Part shown: piece by piece, positions 4,359 through 6,542 of the stretch
How the letters are laid out: every line of letters begins with the position of its first letter
Position numbering within the stretch: the stretch's first letter is position 1
DNA from: Betaproteobacteria bacterium
GTDB lineage: Bacteria > Pseudomonadota > Gammaproteobacteria > Burkholderiales > Burkholderiaceae_C
Assembly: GCA_947448675.1 (NCBI GenBank)
Contig: CANFOR010000158.1
Span: 1-6,542 of the forward strand
DNA: 6,542 nt
Direction of reading: 5' to 3'
Notes under the pieces: model-generated
Databases searched by the model: none
What the model saw: the letters and a program-made list of their open reading frames with translations, nothing else
What the model was told of the DNA's origin: nothing
Position numbers and translations under genes: made by a program

Positions 4359-6396
4359 CCAGCAGGGCCAACAGCCCAGCCTCGTCGAGCACCGCCACAC
4401 CCAGCGCTTGCGCTTTATCGAGCTTGCTGCCGGCCTCGGCGCCGGCCACTACGTAGTCGGTTTTTTTGCTCACACTGCCTGCCACTTTGGCACCTGCTGC
4501 TTCGAGCAGTTCTTTGGCTTGCTCGCGGCTGAGCGTGGGCAGGCTGCCGGTGATGACAAAGGTTTTGCCCGCCAGCGGCAAGGCGGTGCGCGGCGCGGGT
4601 TCGCCCTCTTGCCACTGCAGGCCACAGGCGCGCAGCTGCTCGACCACCTCGCGGTTGTGCGCTTGCGCAAAAAAGGTGACGATGCTCAGCGCCACGATGG
4701 GGCCGACGTCGGTCACCTCTAAAAGCTGGGCTTCGCTGGCATTCATGATGGCGTCTAACTGGCCAAAATGCCGTGCCAGGGCCTTGGCTGTGGCCTCGCC
4801 CACATGCCGAATGCCCAGGCCAAAAACAAAGCGCGGCAGCGTAGTTTGCTTCGATTTTTGTAGCGCTTCAAGCAGATTCTGCGCGGACTTATCGGCCATG
4901 CGGTCTAAATTGGCCAGCGCCATCAAGCCCAGGCGGTACAAGTCGGGCAGGGTTTTGACAATGCCTGCGTCGACCAATTGTTCGACCAATTTGTCGCCCA
5001 GGCCTTCGACCTCCACCGCGCGGCGCTGGGCAAAATGCAAGATGGCCTGCTTGCGTTGGGCGCTGCAAAACAGGCCGCCGGTGCAGCGGTAGTCGGCCTC
5101 GCCTTCTTCGCGCAGCGCGGCGCTGCCGCAGACTGGGCAGGTGTGCGGCATGGTGAAGGGCTGGGCATCGGCAACGCGCTTCTGTGCCAGCACACTCACC
5201 ACCTCGGGAATTACATCGCCCGCGCGGCGCACCACCACGGTGTCGCCCACGCGCACGTCTTTGCGGCGCGCTTCGTCTTCGTTGTGCAAGGTGGCATTGG
5301 TCACTGTGACGCCGCCAACAAACACCGGCGCCAGCTTGGCCACGGGCGTGAGCTTGCCGGTGCGGCCCACTTGCACGTCGATCGCCAGCACAGTAGTGAG
5401 TTCTTCTTGCGCCGGGTATTTGTGGGCCACAGCCCAGCGCGGCTCGCGGCTGACAAAGCCCAGTTGGCGCTGCAAAGCCAGGCTGTTGAGCTTGTAGACC
5501 ACACCGTCAATGTCAAAGGGCAGGCTGTCGCGCAGGGCCGCTATGCGCGCGTGGTACGCTATTAATTTCGTAGCACCCAACGCACGTTCCACCTGGCTTG
5601 CGACGGGAAAACCCCAATTTTTGAGGGTCTGCAGCAGCTCGTAATGGCTCTGCCAGACCGGGCCCCCTTGCTCGGGCGGCGTGCACTCGCCCAGGCCGTA
5701 GGCAAAAAAGCGCAGGGGGCGCTGCGCGGCAATGGCCGGGTCGAGCTGGCGCAGTGCACCGGCGGCGGTATTGCGCGGGTTGATAAAGGTTTTCTCGCCC
5801 TTGGCACGCTGTTGTTCGTTGAGCCGCTCGAAGTCGTCGCGGCGCATGTAGACCTCGCCGCGCACCTCTAGCACGGCTGGCGCATCGTTGGGCAAACGCA
5901 GAGGGATTTGCCCCAGTGTGCGGATGTTTTGCGTTACGTCTTCACCGCTTTCGCCGTCGCCGCGCGTGGCGGCTTGCACCAACACACCCTGCTCGTAGCG
6001 CAGGTTGACGGCCAAGCCGTCAAACTTTAATTCGGCCACGTATTCCACCAGCGGGTCGGCCTCGGTCAGCCCCAGCTCTTTGCGCACCCGCGCGTCAAAA
6101 GCCTGCGCGCCGCTGGCCTGGGTGTCGGTTTCGGTGCGAATGCTCAGCATGGGCACGGCGTGTCGCACGCTGGCAAAACCACTCAGCACTGCACCGCCCA
6201 CGCGCTGGGTGGGCGAGTCAGGGCTGCGCAGTTCAGGGTAGGCGGCTTCTAGGGTTTGCAGTTCTTGGAACATGCGGTCGTACTCGGCATCGGGGATTTG
6301 CGGCGCGTCGAGCACGTAGTAGTGGTGCGCATGCTGGTGAAGGTGCGCCCGCAATGCTGCAATTTGTGTAGCGGCTTCCATAGTCTTGGTGGGCAT
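4342..6396 (-). CDS. ligA: NAD+-dependent DNA ligase LigA
   Basis: The 684-residue product seals nicks in duplex DNA using NAD+ and is essential for replication and repair in bacteria. All domains are present. Domain Ia holds the NMN-binding residues in HHYYVLDAPQIPDAEYD (24-40). The nucleotidyltransferase domain has the AMP-accepting Lys124 in ELKFDG, then TRGDG (144-148), EVRGEVYMRRDDF (177-189), DGVVYK (297-302) and WAVAHKYPAQE (321-331). The OB fold covers about 335-405. The zinc finger uses Cys420, Cys423, Cys438 and Cys444. Helix-hairpin-helix repeats span about 450-595 and a BRCT domain 606-680. The loop before the active lysine reads MLSIRTETDT in place of the usual MLSLxNAF and is about five residues longer than in E. 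coli; I recall this as a Comamonadaceae variant. The start gives the expected N-terminus, 26 bases after the zipA-like stop, with only a weak ribosome site, consistent with operon translation. Confidence 0.98.
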   Translation of the reverse strand: MPTKTMEAATQIAALRAHLHQHAHHYYVLDAPQIPDAEYDRMFQELQTLEAAYPELRSPDSPTQRVGGAVLSGFASVRHAVPMLSIRTETDTQASGAQAFDARVRKELGLTEADPLVEYVAELKFDGLAVNLRYEQGVLVQAATRGDGESGEDVTQNIRTLGQIPLRLPNDAPAVLEVRGEVYMRRDDFERLNEQQRAKGEKTFINPRNTAAGALRQLDPAIAAQRPLRFFAYGLGECTPPEQGGPVWQSHYELLQTLKNWGFPVASQVERALGATKLIAYHARIAALRDSLPFDIDGVVYKLNSLALQRQLGFVSREPRWAVAHKYPAQEELTTVLAIDVQVGRTGKLTPVAKLAPVFVGGVTVTNATLHNEDEARRKDVRVGDTVVVRRAGDVIPEVVSVLAQKRVADAQPFTMPHTCPVCGSAALREEGEADYRCTGGLFCSAQRKQAILHFAQRRAVEVEGLGDKLVEQLVDAGIVKTLPDLYRLGLMALANLDRMADKSAQNLLEALQKSKQTTLPRFVFGLGIRHVGEATAKALARHFGQLDAIMNASEAQLLEVTDVGPIVALSIVTFFAQAHNREVVEQLRACGLQWQEGEPAPRTALPLAGKTFVITGSLPTLSREQAKELLEAAGAKVAGSVSKKTDYVVAGAEAGSKLDKAQALGVAVLDEAGLLALLAEPSN
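5558..5574. repeat. Repeat-core-like palindrome inside ligA
   Basis: GCTATTAATTTCGTAGC forms a short imperfect palindrome (GCTA/TAGC plus a wobble pair) and is an AT-rich island in the GC-rich ligA gene. It resembles the GCTAT...ATAGC core at 3186-3202. On the coding strand it reads GCTACGAAATTAATAGC and encodes ATKLIA (residues 275-280), a position where LigA proteins vary. It may be a trapped repeat core or chance. Confidence 0.3.
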
Positions 6397-6422
6397 TAGC
6401 AGCCTGTTGTACCCAAGCGCGC

Positions 6423-6542
6423 TTAGCTGAACAAAGGCCGGGCCAAGCCCGAGCCTGCGGCCAGGGCGCGCTCTTGCAAGGTGTCGTAGAGGTGCTCAAG
6501 GTCGGCACCAATGCCGTCGAGCGACTCGGGCGCAATGCGCAG
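6423..6542 (-). CDS. zipA: 3' end of a zipA-like cell division gene
   Basis: On the minus strand a frame is open from the window edge to a TAA at 6423-6425 and gives 39 residues ending in LYDTLQERALAAGSGLARPLFS. In Burkholderiales the gene directly upstream of ligA commonly encodes a ZipA-like, FtsZ-binding protein, often in the order smc-zipA-ligA, and I recall C-termini of the form LYD.L....LAAGS.LARPLFS there. ZipA tethers FtsZ to the inner membrane through its C-terminal domain. The call rests on position and this short tail; most of the gene lies outside the window. The 26-base gap to ligA suggests one operon. Confidence 0.65.
   Translation of the reverse strand: MRIAPESLDGIGADLEHLYDTLQERALAAGSGLARPLFS

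Noticed and set aside
4978..5565. Plus-strand open frame of 195 codons opposite ligA
   Set aside because: It is antisense to conserved LigA domains, and its His/Ala-rich product matches the usual antisense shadow pattern.
6415..6424. AAGCGCGCTT palindrome at the zipA-like stop
   Set aside because: It is a perfect 10-base palindrome, but short, with no loop or flanking T-run, and expected by chance in GC-rich DNA.

Overview
The window looks like ordinary chromosome from a beta-proteobacterium of the order Burkholderiales, most likely family Comamonadaceae (Acidovorax / Rhodoferax / Polaromonas / Limnohabitans relatives). This rests on four things: high GC with GC-rich third codon positions; a gene end resembling zipA directly upstream of ligA; a LigA with the MLSIRTETDT variant of the nucleotide-binding loop; and an AT-centred intergenic repeat of a kind I recall as common in Comamonadaceae. 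The assignment is from memory and was not searched.

Left part (1-1391, + strand): the last 39 codons of a gene that may be a Rieske-type ring-hydroxylating oxygenase alpha subunit. It overlaps by ATGA a complete serine hydrolase of the class C beta-lactamase / 6-aminohexanoate-dimer hydrolase (NylB-like) type. The two are probably translationally coupled and may form a small catabolic unit.

Middle part (1428-3144, + strand): a gspA-gspB pair. GspA is an AAA+ ATPase of the ExeA type with one transmembrane segment and a short periplasmic tail, without the peptidoglycan-binding domain of Aeromonas ExeA. GspB is a single-pass inner-membrane protein with a disordered Ala/Pro/Ser/Thr linker and a C-terminal T2SSB domain. 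Together such proteins help a type II secretion secretin assemble through the cell wall. No other secretion genes are in the window.

The 226-base gap 3145-3370 holds a Comamonadaceae-type palindromic repeat directly after gspB, then a leader that can fold into two mutually exclusive hairpins. Next come an exported GlcG/HbpS-like (DUF336) protein and, 3 bases later, a cytoplasmic DUF1801 protein (3371-4312, + strand), probably one transcript.

Right part (4342-6542, - strand): NAD+-dependent DNA ligase ligA, complete, convergent with the DUF1801 gene across 29 bases. It is preceded by the 3' end of a gene that fits zipA, 26 bases away, so probably an operon. I see no mobile element, CRISPR array, tRNA or rRNA, and no clearly new system; the most interesting items are the repeat, the repeat-like core inside ligA, the leader hairpins and the short GspA.
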